The notes under the pieces were generated by a model. It was not told the origin of the DNA. It searched no databases and was given only the letters and a program-made list of their open reading frames with translations. From positions 1 to 64,000 of the forward strand of contig CAYFSS010000007.1 of NCBI GenBank assembly GCA_964345975.1: a stretch of 64,000 bases of DNA. Direction: 5' to 3'. Shown in pieces: positions 53,359-62,736 of the stretch. The DNA is from CAYFSS01 sp964345975 (GTDB lineage: Bacteria; Bacillota; Clostridia; Saccharofermentanales; Fastidiosipilaceae). Both the position numbers and the translations under genes were made by a program. The stretch's first letter is position 1; each line of letters begins with the position of its first letter.

Positions 53359-54006
53359 GTGAAGAAAAACATTGTGCGAATCAAAGCACCCGCAGCACCT
53401 GTGTCCCCATCGAAATCTGCACCACAAGAAGCTTCTCAGGTATCTAAATCATCTGCATCCCTATCCGAAGTATCCGAGATGAACCGGCTAAACCATACGT
53501 CAGATGAGTCAGAGGAATTCTTATCCAGACCTTGGGTCAATGTAAAACCCAGCTTTCCTTGGCGACCTGCCCTTGCAGTCTTAAGTGTCCTCGTTTTGGT
53601 TGTTGTTGTCGCCATTTTTGTCAAACCGGAAGTGGAAGCCCATACAGATCCGGAGGCCGACATCGCCCTTATGGCAGAAGCCATGCCAAAGATCGACCGC
53701 CATGGCGATGGCTACGAAGAAGACGTCATCGCTGACAGTGAATCTACCGATGAATCTGTGGCTGAAGATGGCGAAGCAGTTCCTGAGACCGAACGCTTGA
53801 AGACCCTCATCGTTAAGGTCTCCGATCAAGAGATCCGCGCGAACGGCAAACTGGTTAACCTCAACGACTTAGACGAGATCTGCAAAATGACTGAAGACAA
53901 TGCCACGCTCAAGTTGATCAACCGTCGAGGGGACACGAAGCTCGTTGAAGCTGTTGCTAGAGTCCTTGAATCAAGCCAACTGCGTTACCATTACGTCAAT
54001 AACTAA
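53359..54006 (+). CDS. Single-helix membrane protein with an ExbD/TolR-like C-terminal domain
   Basis: This 215-residue protein has a cytoplasmic Pro/Ser-rich N-terminal region (about 1-75), one helix (PALAVLSVLVLVVVVAIFV, about 78-96), an acidic stretch, and a C-terminal domain of about 70 residues. That domain opens LKTLIVKVSDQEIRANGKLV, then NLNDLDEICKM and KLVEAVARVLESSQ. This resembles the external domain of ExbD/TolR proteins. The start is GTG 53359, five to six bases after GGAGG; the TTG at 53347 would overlap that site. It has its own terminator. No ExbB/TolQ partner is nearby. Function is unknown. Confidence 0.65.
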   Translation: MKKNIVRIKAPAAPVSPSKSAPQEASQVSKSSASLSEVSEMNRLNHTSDESEEFLSRPWVNVKPSFPWRPALAVLSVLVLVVVVAIFVKPEVEAHTDPEADIALMAEAMPKIDRHGDGYEEDVIADSESTDESVAEDGEAVPETERLKTLIVKVSDQEIRANGKLVNLNDLDEICKMTEDNATLKLINRRGDTKLVEAVARVLESSQLRYHYVNN

Positions 54007-54030
54007 ACTTAGTTATCACTGTATAAATGA

Positions 54031-54075
54031 AGAGACGTCCTCGATCCGTGATCGGGGACGTCTCTTATTGTTTTG
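54031..54075. terminator. Terminator shared by the ExbD-like gene and the liv operon
   Basis: A 16-bp stem AGAGACGTCCTCGATC/GATCGGGGACGTCTCT with one G-U pair and a three-base loop is followed by TATTGTTTTG on the plus strand. On the minus strand it is followed by TCATTTAT, so it can end the liv transcript too. Confidence 0.85.
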
Positions 54076-54124
54076 TTTACCGTATTAGCGTACTACCGCT
54101 GGCTGTCGCTGAGCCATGCTTGGA

Positions 54125-54850
54125 TTAGCCACCTAGATATGCCGCACGAATCCTCGGATCATGGACGAGTTCTGAGGAAGAACCCTGCATGACAATTTTC
54201 CCTGTCTCCAAAACATAAGCTCTTTGGGAAACGCGTAATGCCATCCGTGCATTTTGCTCTACCAAGAGGACTGTCGTGCCAAGATCTGCCAGCTCTTTGA
54301 TGATCTCAAAGATTTCATAGGTCAGTACCGGCGATAGACCCATGGAAGGCTCGTCCAAGAGAAGTAACTTAGGACCACTCATCAGGGCCCTCGCCATGGC
54401 AAGCATTTGCTGCTCACCGCCGGACAATGTCGCGGCTCGCTGTTCCCTTCGCTCAAGGAGCCTCGGGAACCGGTCGAAAGCATCCTGTCTTCTAGCCCGC
54501 ATAACCTTCGAGTCGGAGACGGTGAAAGCACCCATCTCAAGATTATCTTCTACACTAAGATCACCAAAAATCCTACGGCCTTCAGGCACCTGAGCTATCC
54601 CTTTGATCAAGATATTGTGGGGTGCCATTTTTCTGAGGTCTTGGCCTTCATAGGAGATCGCTCCGCTACGGGGTGTCAGTAAGCCGCTGATGGTTTTCAG
54701 GATCGTTGTCTTGCCGGCACCGTTGGCACCGATCAAGCACACGACTTCACCTTGTCTTACCTCGAAGTCTATCCCCTTCAGGGCATGGATCGCACCGTAG
54801 TATACATGGAGATTTTCTACATTGAGGAGCACGTCATTCGTTGCATTCAT
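54125..54850 (-). CDS. livF: Branched-chain amino acid ABC importer ATPase LivF
   Basis: This 241-residue ATPase has Walker A LIGANGAGKTTILKTISG, signature TLSGGEQQMLAMARALM and Walker B PKLLLLDEPSMGLSP. The AQVPEGRRIFGDLSVEDNL block is typical of LivF. The start is ATG 54850 with GGAAG about nine bases upstream; the 41 extra codons in the open frame lie mostly in the livG end and are rejected. It is last in livJHMGF. Confidence 0.93.
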   Translation of the reverse strand: MNATNDVLLNVENLHVYYGAIHALKGIDFEVRQGEVVCLIGANGAGKTTILKTISGLLTPRSGAISYEGQDLRKMAPHNILIKGIAQVPEGRRIFGDLSVEDNLEMGAFTVSDSKVMRARRQDAFDRFPRLLERREQRAATLSGGEQQMLAMARALMSGPKLLLLDEPSMGLSPVLTYEIFEIIKELADLGTTVLLVEQNARMALRVSQRAYVLETGKIVMQGSSSELVHDPRIRAAYLGG

Positions 54851-54878
54851 CCTTGCTCTTCCTTCCGGTGTGCATAAA

Positions 54879-55652
54879 TCATTCATCTCCATAATCCGGT
54901 CCCAAGTAAGCCTCGATAACTCCGGGGTCATTGCGTACGTCATCCGGGTTACCGGTCTTGATAATGCGACCATAATCGAGCACGATCACACGTTCACAAA
55001 TCTGCATGACGAGGTTCATATCATGCTCAATCAACACGATAGCCACGGCAAATTTATCGCGGATGTGATGAATGAGATCCATCAATTCTTGAGTCTCGGT
55101 CGGGTTCATTCCGGCAGCCGGTTCATCAAGCAAGAGAATTCTTGGGCTGGCTGCCAGGGCACGACAAATCTCGAGACGGCGTTGAACACCATAGGGTAAG
55201 CCTGAGGCCTGATGCGTCGCTATTTCTTGCATCCCAAAGATCCTTAGGAGTTCCCAAGCGCGTTCGGTATAGCGATGTTCTTCGTCCCAGTAACTTTTAG
55301 AACGCGTGAACGTAGAGAGAAATCCATATTTCCCTTGGTTGTGGAAACCTAGGCGGACATTATCCAAGACACTCAAACTTCGAAACAAGCGAATATTCTG
55401 GAACGTTCGTACCATACCCAAGTTGGCGGTCTGCCATGTCTTGTTGCCAATGATGCTCTTACCGTGGAGGATAACTTCCCCTCGCGTTGGCTGATAGACC
55501 GAGGTCAAGAGGTTGAAGACCGTCGACTTTCCCGCTCCGTTAGGACCGATAAGGCCTAAGATCTCATGTTCATAGAGTTCAAAACTAACGTCTTCAACAG
55601 CTTTCAAACCACCGAAACTGATGCTCAAATTTTCTACTTCAAGAAGAGCCAT
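54879..55652 (-). CDS. livG: Branched-chain amino acid ABC importer ATPase LivG
   Basis: This 257-residue ATPase has Walker A LIGPNGAGKSTVFNLLTS, signature LPYGVQRRLEICRALA (the LivG form with YGVQRR in place of SGGQ), Walker B PRILLLDEPAAGMNP and the switch His in VLIEHDMNLVM. It pairs with LivF to power the LivHM channel. GAGG lies five bases before the ATG, 14 bases beyond the livM end. Confidence 0.95.
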   Translation of the reverse strand: MALLEVENLSISFGGLKAVEDVSFELYEHEILGLIGPNGAGKSTVFNLLTSVYQPTRGEVILHGKSIIGNKTWQTANLGMVRTFQNIRLFRSLSVLDNVRLGFHNQGKYGFLSTFTRSKSYWDEEHRYTERAWELLRIFGMQEIATHQASGLPYGVQRRLEICRALAASPRILLLDEPAAGMNPTETQELMDLIHHIRDKFAVAIVLIEHDMNLVMQICERVIVLDYGRIIKTGNPDDVRNDPGVIEAYLGPDYGDE

Positions 55653-55666
55653 AACGACCTCACATC

Positions 55667-56926
55667 CTAGCGTCTACCACGGCGGGCTTGTTGGGCGGTC
55701 TCTTCTTCGACATCGTCGAGCGGTAGATCTGAGCTACCGGCTTTAGAGAAGGGCGTTCCGGGGATTGGCACATTCTCCGAATCCTCACGACTGACACCAC
55801 CAACCCCTAAGTCACCTCTTCCCTGTTCCGTGAGATAACCCTGGAAAGCGGGGCTTTCGACCAATTCTTGGATATCGGTGGCAGAGGTGCTTGAGCTGCC
55901 ATTAGCAGGGATGTCTTGGTAGGCTTTGCCACGAAAACGTCGTCCGAGGTTGCCGAAGAACCGTTGACTGATTTCCTTTTGCCCCAAGAGTCCCGAGGGT
56001 TTAAAGATCATGAGCAGGATAAGGAGGATTGCATAGATCAACATACGATACTCGCTAAACCCTCTAAGCAGCTCAGGCAAGATGGTTAATAAGATCGCTG
56101 CAAGGACAGAGCCCGTGATGGAACCCATACCACCGAAAACCACCATGACCATGAAATCGATACTGTAGTTATAGTCAAACTGCTGAGGACTGATAACCCC
56201 TTGGTGATGAGCGAAGAGACCCCCGGCAAGACCTGTGAGCGCCGCACTCGTGACAAAGGCAATGAGCTTATAGCGCGTGATGTTGACGCCACTAGCCTCC
56301 GCCGCAATGTCATCTTCACGAATGGCTAAGATCGCTCGTCCGTGACGTGAGCGGATGAGGGCATAGACGATATAGATGGTGAACACCAGGAGCCAAAAAG
56401 CCCAGCTGAAACTGGCGGTAAGGGATATCCCGTTTAGGCCCGTGGCTCCCCCTGTGAAGCGGAAACTTCGCAGCAAGACTTTGATGATCTCGCCGAACGC
56501 CAAGGTGATGATGGCAAGGTAATCTCCACGAAGTCGAAGCGCAGGCATCCCGACCAGTAAGCCGGCGACCCCTGCGAAAACTCCAGCAAAGAATAGGCCG
56601 AGGATAAGGCTAAGGCCGGTGCCGAAAGAACTGTTTAGATCGATGATGGCAGCAGTATAAGCACCGATAGCCATGAAACCGGCATGGCCCAGTGCCAGTT
56701 CTCCTAAGAGACCTGTCGCCAAGTTCAAGGAGACCGTAACCGAGGCGTTGATGCAGATCAAGATCAAGAGATCCTGATAGTAGCGATTGATGACCCCTGC
56801 CTCCAGTAAAATACGGAAGATGCTATAAAAAACAATGGCCAATCCCAGGTTGATGAGGTAGGAACGTAGTTTTCGAGCCGAGATTCCGGTATTGAGGATG
56901 GCCCCTTCTTTCATGAATTGATCCAT
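55667..56926 (-). CDS. livM: Branched-chain amino acid ABC importer permease LivM
   Basis: This 419-residue permease has about 8-10 helices with LAIITLAFGEIIKVLLRSF and AIREDDIAAEASGVNITRYK, both LivM hallmarks. The C-terminal 85 or so residues (from about RRFRGKAYQDIPANG) are polar, Ser/Gly/Glu-rich and end in RRGRR. Typical LivM stops soon after the last helix, so this tail is extra. The ATG follows the livH stop by two bases. Confidence 0.92.
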   Translation of the reverse strand: MDQFMKEGAILNTGISARKLRSYLINLGLAIVFYSIFRILLEAGVINRYYQDLLILICINASVTVSLNLATGLLGELALGHAGFMAIGAYTAAIIDLNSSFGTGLSLILGLFFAGVFAGVAGLLVGMPALRLRGDYLAIITLAFGEIIKVLLRSFRFTGGATGLNGISLTASFSWAFWLLVFTIYIVYALIRSRHGRAILAIREDDIAAEASGVNITRYKLIAFVTSAALTGLAGGLFAHHQGVISPQQFDYNYSIDFMVMVVFGGMGSITGSVLAAILLTILPELLRGFSEYRMLIYAILLILLMIFKPSGLLGQKEISQRFFGNLGRRFRGKAYQDIPANGSSSTSATDIQELVESPAFQGYLTEQGRGDLGVGGVSREDSENVPIPGTPFSKAGSSDLPLDDVEEETAQQARRGRR

Positions 56927-56927
56927 A

Positions 56928-57815
56928 TCAAAGCTTCACTTTCCGGGCGCGACCCAAGAGGCCGACAGGTTTGAATAAAAGGACCAAAATCAAGACGACA
57001 AAGACTGCTCCATCCGCTAACTGCGCAAAGGCTGAGGGAATATAGGCCTTCGTCAGAGCTTCGATGAGTCCCAAAAGAAAGCCCCCAAGCATGGCACCCG
57101 GAATGATCCCTATGCCACCTAAAACGGCTGCAATAAAAGCCTTGATTCCGGGCATTGCACCAAGGTACGGGTCAACTTGAGGATAAGACGCAACGAAAAG
57201 GAACGCAGCAATTGCAGCTAGCGCCGATCCGATCGCAAAGGTCACCGAGATGATTTTGTCGACGTCTATCCCCATCAGCTGAGCAGCTTCCATATCTTCG
57301 GACACCGCTCGCATGGCCTTGCCAACCTTGGATCTGCCAATAAATAACTGGAGAATGATCATGAGACCAATGGCGGAAATTACTGTAATGAGCGCCATCA
57401 AGGAAATGCTGTTCCCCCCCAGATTCAGTCGGGGTAACGCTGAGCCAACATCCGGGAAACGCCGAGGTGTCGAGCTGAAGATCAGCATCATTGCATTTTG
57501 AAGAAGGAGGCTCACACCGATCGCGGTGATCAAGGCGGACAATCTCGATGCATTCCTCAGAGGTTTATAGGCCAAGCGTTCGATGACCACCCCTAGGATA
57601 GCTGCCAATACCATGGCGAAAGGCAAGGCTACCCAAAGAGGTAGCCTAAGTTGAACCATAGCTATGAGAAGGAAATACGAGCTCACCATCATCAAATCAC
57701 CATGCGCAAAATTGATGAGTTTGACGATCCCGTACACCATGGTATAACCAAGAGCGATCAAGGCGTAGATCGCTCCGATTTGTAACCCGTTGATAAACTG
57801 AATAACAAAATACAC
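56928..57815 (-). CDS. livH: Branched-chain amino acid ABC importer permease LivH
   Basis: This 295-residue permease opens MYFVIQFINGLQIGAIYALI and then GYTMVYGIVKLINFAHGDLM, diagnostic for LivH. DMEAAQLMGIDVDKIISVTF is the EAA-type loop that contacts the ATPase. The start is GTG 57815, seven bases after AGGAGG; the frame open to 57839 would cover that site. It follows livJ by 33 bases. Confidence 0.93.
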   Translation of the reverse strand: MYFVIQFINGLQIGAIYALIALGYTMVYGIVKLINFAHGDLMMVSSYFLLIAMVQLRLPLWVALPFAMVLAAILGVVIERLAYKPLRNASRLSALITAIGVSLLLQNAMMLIFSSTPRRFPDVGSALPRLNLGGNSISLMALITVISAIGLMIILQLFIGRSKVGKAMRAVSEDMEAAQLMGIDVDKIISVTFAIGSALAAIAAFLFVASYPQVDPYLGAMPGIKAFIAAVLGGIGIIPGAMLGGFLLGLIEALTKAYIPSAFAQLADGAVFVVLILVLLFKPVGLLGRARKVKL

Positions 57816-57848
57816 GTATGCCCCTCCTAAGGGCACCAAGCCGGGAGC

Positions 57849-59033
57849 TTAGCGCTCGATCTGGAGTTTCTCGACGAGTTTATACTCGGCATTTTCTACC
57901 GTAACGATAGAGATTTCTTTGATCGGGTCTCCGTTATCGTCGAAGCTGATGTTCCCGGTAATACCGGCATAATTCGTTTCTTTCATCGCATCGATGATCG
58001 CTTGACGGTCTGTCGATTCAGCGTTCTCAATGGCTTCTGCCAGGAGGTATACCGCATCGTATCCCAGAGCAGCAAAGGAAATGGGATCTTCATCGTATTT
58101 TTCACTGAAGTTCTTGTAGAAATTCTGGATGGATTCGGCAGGATCACTGTAGACGATGTGATTTGTGAAGATGACACCGTCAGCTTCTTCCGGATTATTC
58201 TCTGCTGTAACACTTAAAACACCATCATAACCATCTCCACCAAGGATCGGTACATCGAGGCCAACCTGCTTAGCTTGTTGAATGACAAGAATATTGGTGC
58301 CGTAGTAATCCGGTGCATAGAGCACGTCCGGATTCTCTTGACTTATCTTGGTGAGCTGAGTCTTGAAATCGACATCCTCGGAGTTATAGGTTTCGGTAGC
58401 TACGATCTCAATCCCAAGCTCTGCAGCTTTCTCTTGAAAAGCCTCCGTCAGACCTACAGAATACTCATCGGCTGCGTTCGTGATAATTGCCGCTTTCGTC
58501 ACGTCCATTTTCTCAGCGGCATACGTTGCCATCATATGGCCTTGGTCAGGATCTATGAAGCAAACTCGGAAGACGTTAGGGCCTTGGAGGGTAATCGGAA
58601 CACCCGTCCCCGTAGGTGTGATCATCGGCAGATTATCTTCTTTGGCACGTTGAGCAACGGCAATCGAGGGAGTCGTTGTGACGTCACCAACCAGCGCAAC
58701 AACCTTATCTTCATTCACGAGACGGTTATAAGCATTGATGGCTTCTTCGGTATTCCCCTTCTCGTCATACTCGACGTATTCAATCTGTTTTCCGTTGATT
58801 CCACCGGCAGCATTGATCTCATCGACCGCCAGGCGAGCTCCACGGCTGGTAGCCACACCATACACCGAGACGGGACCGGTCAGAGGCGCAAGAGCTCCGA
58901 TCTTGATCGTCTCCCCTGCATCGGCTTTGCCCTCGTCTTTGTTATCACATGCAGTAATTGTTATTACTAGAAAAGCCACTAGGACTAAACTAATGAGTTT
59001 GTGCATTTTCTTGGGCTGAGTCTTGGCGATCAT
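57849..59033 (-). CDS. livJ: Branched-chain amino acid ABC importer binding lipoprotein
   Basis: This 394-residue lipoprotein (signal LISLVLVAFLVITITAC) binds leucine, isoleucine, valine or related amino acids. The mature start IKIGALAPLTGPVSVYGVA and the block YVEYDEKGNTEEAINAYNRL are typical of the family. ATG 59033 follows GAGAGGATAAA; the frame to 59069 lacks a site. It is first in livJHMGF, with a 362-base upstream region that contains a palindromic pair. Confidence 0.93.
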   Translation of the reverse strand: MIAKTQPKKMHKLISLVLVAFLVITITACDNKDEGKADAGETIKIGALAPLTGPVSVYGVATSRGARLAVDEINAAGGINGKQIEYVEYDEKGNTEEAINAYNRLVNEDKVVALVGDVTTTPSIAVAQRAKEDNLPMITPTGTGVPITLQGPNVFRVCFIDPDQGHMMATYAAEKMDVTKAAIITNAADEYSVGLTEAFQEKAAELGIEIVATETYNSEDVDFKTQLTKISQENPDVLYAPDYYGTNILVIQQAKQVGLDVPILGGDGYDGVLSVTAENNPEEADGVIFTNHIVYSDPAESIQNFYKNFSEKYDEDPISFAALGYDAVYLLAEAIENAESTDRQAIIDAMKETNYAGITGNISFDDNGDPIKEISIVTVENAEYKLVEKLQIER

Positions 59034-59395
59034 TTTATCCTCTCTTCTCGTCCGGGAATGACCCGCCATTCTTACGGATCGCGGACAATCTTAATGATCC
59101 ATGCGAAAGAAATTACAAGAATCCTATGAGCAAACAACGACACATGCAAGAAAACACCGATGGTTTGCGCGAATTCGGTCATTCCAATTCACCAATTGAA
59201 ACATCGTTTGCTTTGTTCGACAAAATCATGCGTCGTATCCATCAAAGACGAAGAGCTCTTCCTTAAGGAAGAGCTCAACAAATGCCGGAACTTCAAGCTA
59301 AAACATCGATGCCTATATCCAGTCTTCTATAGAAACCATCTCATCCTTCGGTCGTGATGCTTGAACGTACAAGAATTTAATAGGATCGTTCTCAC
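59034..59395. other. Intergenic region upstream of livJ
   Basis: 362 bases. GGAATGACC (59055-59063) and GGTCATTCC (59177-59185) form a 9-bp inverted pair 113 bases apart that could close a leader structure ahead of livJ. The perfect palindrome at 59253-59276 serves the amidohydrolase. CCAATT occurs twice near 59184-59198. No known amino acid riboswitch or small ORF was recognised. Confidence 0.5.
59253..59276 (-). terminator. Probable terminator of the amidohydrolase gene
   Basis: Perfect palindrome GAGCTCTTCC-TTAA-GGAAGAGCTC, followed on the minus strand by TTCGTCTTTG. It is 120 bases after the amidohydrolase stop. The T-run is interrupted, so termination may be partial. Confidence 0.55.
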
Positions 59396-60718
59396 CTACA
59401 TTTCGATCAGAGGGGTGGCGGAAAGTGGCTCAATGCCATGCCTTTCCAATTGGAAGATGCGATAAGGATTTTCATGGAACAGATGAAATGCAATCCGGAG
59501 TGCATTCGCTTCGTCGAAGATACCTGCTGCTACCTTCTCCGCCAAAACATCCGTCACATGCTCGCGCGCCAATAACTGATGGGCATAGATCCCATCGATA
59601 AAGCTATAGTCCCCACCAAAGGCACAGATCTTCGTGTACGGAACAGCATCGAGCCATTCCCTCAAGGCTTCCTTCGAAGCCCGAGGCGAAATGATATGCG
59701 ACCAACACATATCGAGGTAGACATTGGGGAACATCTTAGCCAAAGCTCCGGATTCCATGTACCACGGATAGCCAAGATGCATCAGGATGAAATCGAGATC
59801 GGGATACTGTTGGAACATCGGGGTCAAGAGCAGAGGATTTGCATTTCGCAGTTCATTGCCATTCCCCTCTTGGAGACCGGTATGAATTTGAATCGGAAGA
59901 TCGTGGCGAATCATGCGTCTGAAAATATGATGGATCATGTAATCCTCGAACGCTTTGCTTCGTTGAAGTGCGCGATCCATCCAATCTGGTGCCACCAGCG
60001 CTGCTGCAAAACCCTCAAAACATTCCTCAGCTTCATGGCGTAGAGCCGGACCAATCGCCAACGTCCGATGGTAGGCCATCGGGATCTTTAGGGCAATTCC
60101 TCCACCTTCGACCTCAGCATCGACTGCCGCATCACAAGCATCGAGCCAATCCTGGAAACCGGAACCGGGACGGTACCCAACCTCCTGTAACGCTTTCCGT
60201 AAACTTCGCACGTTCTCGGGAAAGATAAAATGCCCCATTTGAAAGACGCTACGGAAATAGTCTCGATCACAATCGAGATCACAGTCCACGATAGAGACCC
60301 TAATCTTGGACATGGTCTTGAGAACCTGCTTGTAGTGTCCCGATTCCATTCCCTGAGCAAAACGATCATAGAGAAGTTCTATCGAATCTCTGTCGATGAC
60401 AGGTATATCGTAAATATCGGCAGCGGCAATTTCCAGAGATCGACCATACCCGGTGTAGCGAGCGGCTTCCCAGTAAGGTTCAAGTAGGCTCCAACGATCC
60501 GCCACAGTCCCTTCTTTATTGAGGACTCGATCCAAATCCCTTGGTGGTAATCCTGCTGACAATAAATCACGGTTGAAATAGTGACTAAGAAATTCAGTGA
60601 ATAGGTCACCCTTCGGGTCGCGTTTTGCTTCAGTGGCCGGTAGATGTTCATGCGTATCTATCAATGGTATTTCAGCGATCTGATCACCAAGTCGTTGCCG
60701 AATAGAATTTATATCCAT
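59396..60718 (-). CDS. Amidohydrolase-2 family metal hydrolase
   Basis: This 440-residue TIM-barrel enzyme belongs to the amidohydrolase-related family (COG2159, related to uronate isomerase and decarboxylases). Metal ligands are seen in PLIDTHEHLPATE (HxH), PIQIHTGLQEGNGNE (His), ILMHLGYPWYMESG (His) and FGGDYSFIDGIYA (Asp). The segment MSKIRVSIVDCDLDCDRDYF is not one I recognise. GGAG about eight bases before the ATG. It is transcribed alone. Substrate is unknown; sugar acid or amide hydrolysis would fit the fold. Confidence 0.82.
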   Translation of the reverse strand: MDINSIRQRLGDQIAEIPLIDTHEHLPATEAKRDPKGDLFTEFLSHYFNRDLLSAGLPPRDLDRVLNKEGTVADRWSLLEPYWEAARYTGYGRSLEIAAADIYDIPVIDRDSIELLYDRFAQGMESGHYKQVLKTMSKIRVSIVDCDLDCDRDYFRSVFQMGHFIFPENVRSLRKALQEVGYRPGSGFQDWLDACDAAVDAEVEGGGIALKIPMAYHRTLAIGPALRHEAEECFEGFAAALVAPDWMDRALQRSKAFEDYMIHHIFRRMIRHDLPIQIHTGLQEGNGNELRNANPLLLTPMFQQYPDLDFILMHLGYPWYMESGALAKMFPNVYLDMCWSHIISPRASKEALREWLDAVPYTKICAFGGDYSFIDGIYAHQLLAREHVTDVLAEKVAAGIFDEANALRIAFHLFHENPYRIFQLERHGIEPLSATPLIEM

Positions 60719-61016
60719 TGGTGCACTCCTTTTTACTCATGCAATTTTTATTCCAATAGCATTATCATATACCGCTCACGTCGGGCAGGAAAACAGATGA
60801 ATACAGATTGCACTAAGGCTAAAGGATGTAAAGTCTCAAATCTAAAACAGGATTCGACGGAACGCTTATAGCATGACGAGGCCCTCCGGAATATAGTGAA
60901 CCCCTCCATCCGGGTGTCCGGATGGAGAGGTTTACTACAGAAACAAGAACTCTCACTAAGGGTCAGATCTATGTCGACCGGATTGTAGTAAATCCGGTCA
61001 TACGCCTTCGATCTTA
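60719..61016. other. Intergenic region with two GC-rich hairpins
   Basis: About 300 bases after the broken phosphatase gene. It holds the terminator-like hairpin at 60899-60932 and a second one at 60976-60999 (GACCGGATT/AATCCGGTC, six-base loop). TTTACTACA (60931-60939) and TGTAGTAAA (60984-60992) are complementary, so alternative folding is possible. No gene is seen. Confidence 0.5.
60899..60932. terminator. Hairpin after the phosphatase pseudogene
   Basis: CCCCTCCATCCGG pairs with CCGGATGGAGAGG (one mismatch-type pair) around GTGT. A short T stretch follows on the plus strand. Likely a terminator or processing site for the minus-strand gene. Confidence 0.55.
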
Positions 61017-62510
61017 TTAAGCTGCGGTTGCTTCAGTTTCATCATCTGTCTGAGTTTCGGTTTCAACGTCCGTTTCGACTTCGGTTTCACCTACGGTTCC
61101 GGTTTCGGACTCTGCTGTCGTTTGAGTTTCAGCACTGTTGAAGACATCCTTAATGTAACGTCCAACATCGGTATTATCGATGAGACCTAAGAAGTTCTCA
61201 TATCCCGGGCCATAAGCATAGAAAGCTACTTAACCACCGGTATATTCGCTGGTTGACCAACCTGCATTGGTTGCGGTGTTAAGCTTATCGATAAGCAATG
61301 CGTACACCACATCGTAAGCGTCCCCTTGAACCTTGGCGTCTTCAATGGCGATGGTTTCGGACATCGTGAGCGTGATGCCTGATGTATTCTGCAACGGCAG
61401 CAGCTGCATCGTCTGCATCAACCACGAATTGTGCGACCAGCTGAGGGGTGTGCTTCATATTAAAGACAGGATCGATTAGGAACTGCTGTGTATCGCCCCC
61501 GGAGATTGTAAAGCCGCCGGTTTCATGGTCCGCACCCGCGATAACGAGTGTTTCGCCGTCTTCCATAACAAAGTTAATGACCGTCTCGAAGGTCTGCTCG
61601 AAACCTTCGATGTCAGAAATCATCCCGGTGATGTCGTTGGCGTGGTTAGCCCAGTCAATCTGTGACGCTTCAACCATGAGGAAGAATCCGTTTTCATTTT
61701 GACTTAGTTTATCAAGGGCAGCTTGAGTCATGTCAACGATCGACGGCATCGTTTCATCGACAGTGTCCCAGTGGTAAGGCATCGCATCGTCTGCAAAGAG
61801 GCCGAGGACCCTAGGACTTTCGCTGGCATTGAGTTCTTCTTTAGTTTCAACGTAATCGTAACCCGCCCCAACAAAGAGATCCGTCACTTCAGCAAAGATG
61901 CTCCGACCACCACCGAGTAGCATGTCGAAGGGAAGTTCTGTGCCGGCTTCAAGCGTGGCAACCATGTTTGAAAGCATTTCATCGTAGTTCTTACGGTTAG
62001 GTACATGGGAGTGGAAAGATGCGGGGGTAGCATGGAAAACATCAGAGGTAGCGATGATACCCACGGACTTACCCTGGGCTTTTGCTACTTCAGAAACGCT
62101 CTCTACACTAGTTCCATCTCGGAGCATCCCTATAGCACCGGAGTAAGTTTTTCTCCTGAAGCCATAGCCGTACCGGCTGCAGCGGAGTCCGTGACCGTTG
62201 ATTCACCGGCTTCAAGATCAGCATCGGCTGATGTTGACATCATCCCTACGAGGTAGTCGTCCATTACAGTATTCGGTAAGATCGGAGCAAAGCCACCGTT
62301 CTTATACTGACGATACGCCATCATGTCATTGGTTCCCATCCCATCAGGAATCAACAAGATAATGTTCTTTGGACTTTGTCCCGTTTCGACGTGCTGTGCC
62401 GGGGTTGCTTTTGTATCTACGTCTTCTGCATGCACAACAAAAGGTGTCACTATGCCGAGGACCAGAAGCAGCGCAATCATTAAACCGAAAGTAACCTTCT
62501 TCACATTCAT
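61017..62510 (-). pseudogene. Secreted alkaline phosphatase (PhoA family), multiply interrupted
   Basis: A secreted PhoA-type phosphomonoesterase broken at three points. The signal is FGLMIALLLVLGIVTPFVVHA. NIILLIPDGMGTNDM and the phosphoserine motif TVTDSAAAGTAMASGEK follow in the first frame. A five-A run (62148-62152 on the plus strand reads five T) lacks one base; with six the frame would read KTYSGAIGM. The middle frame carries VEASQIDWANHAND and GADHETGGF (zinc ligands). Near 61385 one extra base returns to the first frame, and at 61230-61232 TAA interrupts SEYTGG-VAFYAYGPGYEN. The tail is Thr/Glu-rich. ATG 62510 has GGAG nine bases upstream. Lesions may be real decay or read errors. 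Confidence 0.8.
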
Positions 62511-62736
62511 ATCATCCATCTCCTATAACACTAAAACTTTCAGATCAAAAGTAGTCTAGCAAGGAGATGTTAGAGTCTTGATAAAGGAACGTAAGCAGAA
62601 ACCTAAATGTGGAAGAGGCGTCTCGAATATCCGTCAAGTCATTACAAACCGTGACTCAAGGCACATATTAACAACGAGTGGCATGCCGAAGCACACCCCT
62701 CGTCTTCATTACCTTCAGTAAATTCCACGATTGAAG

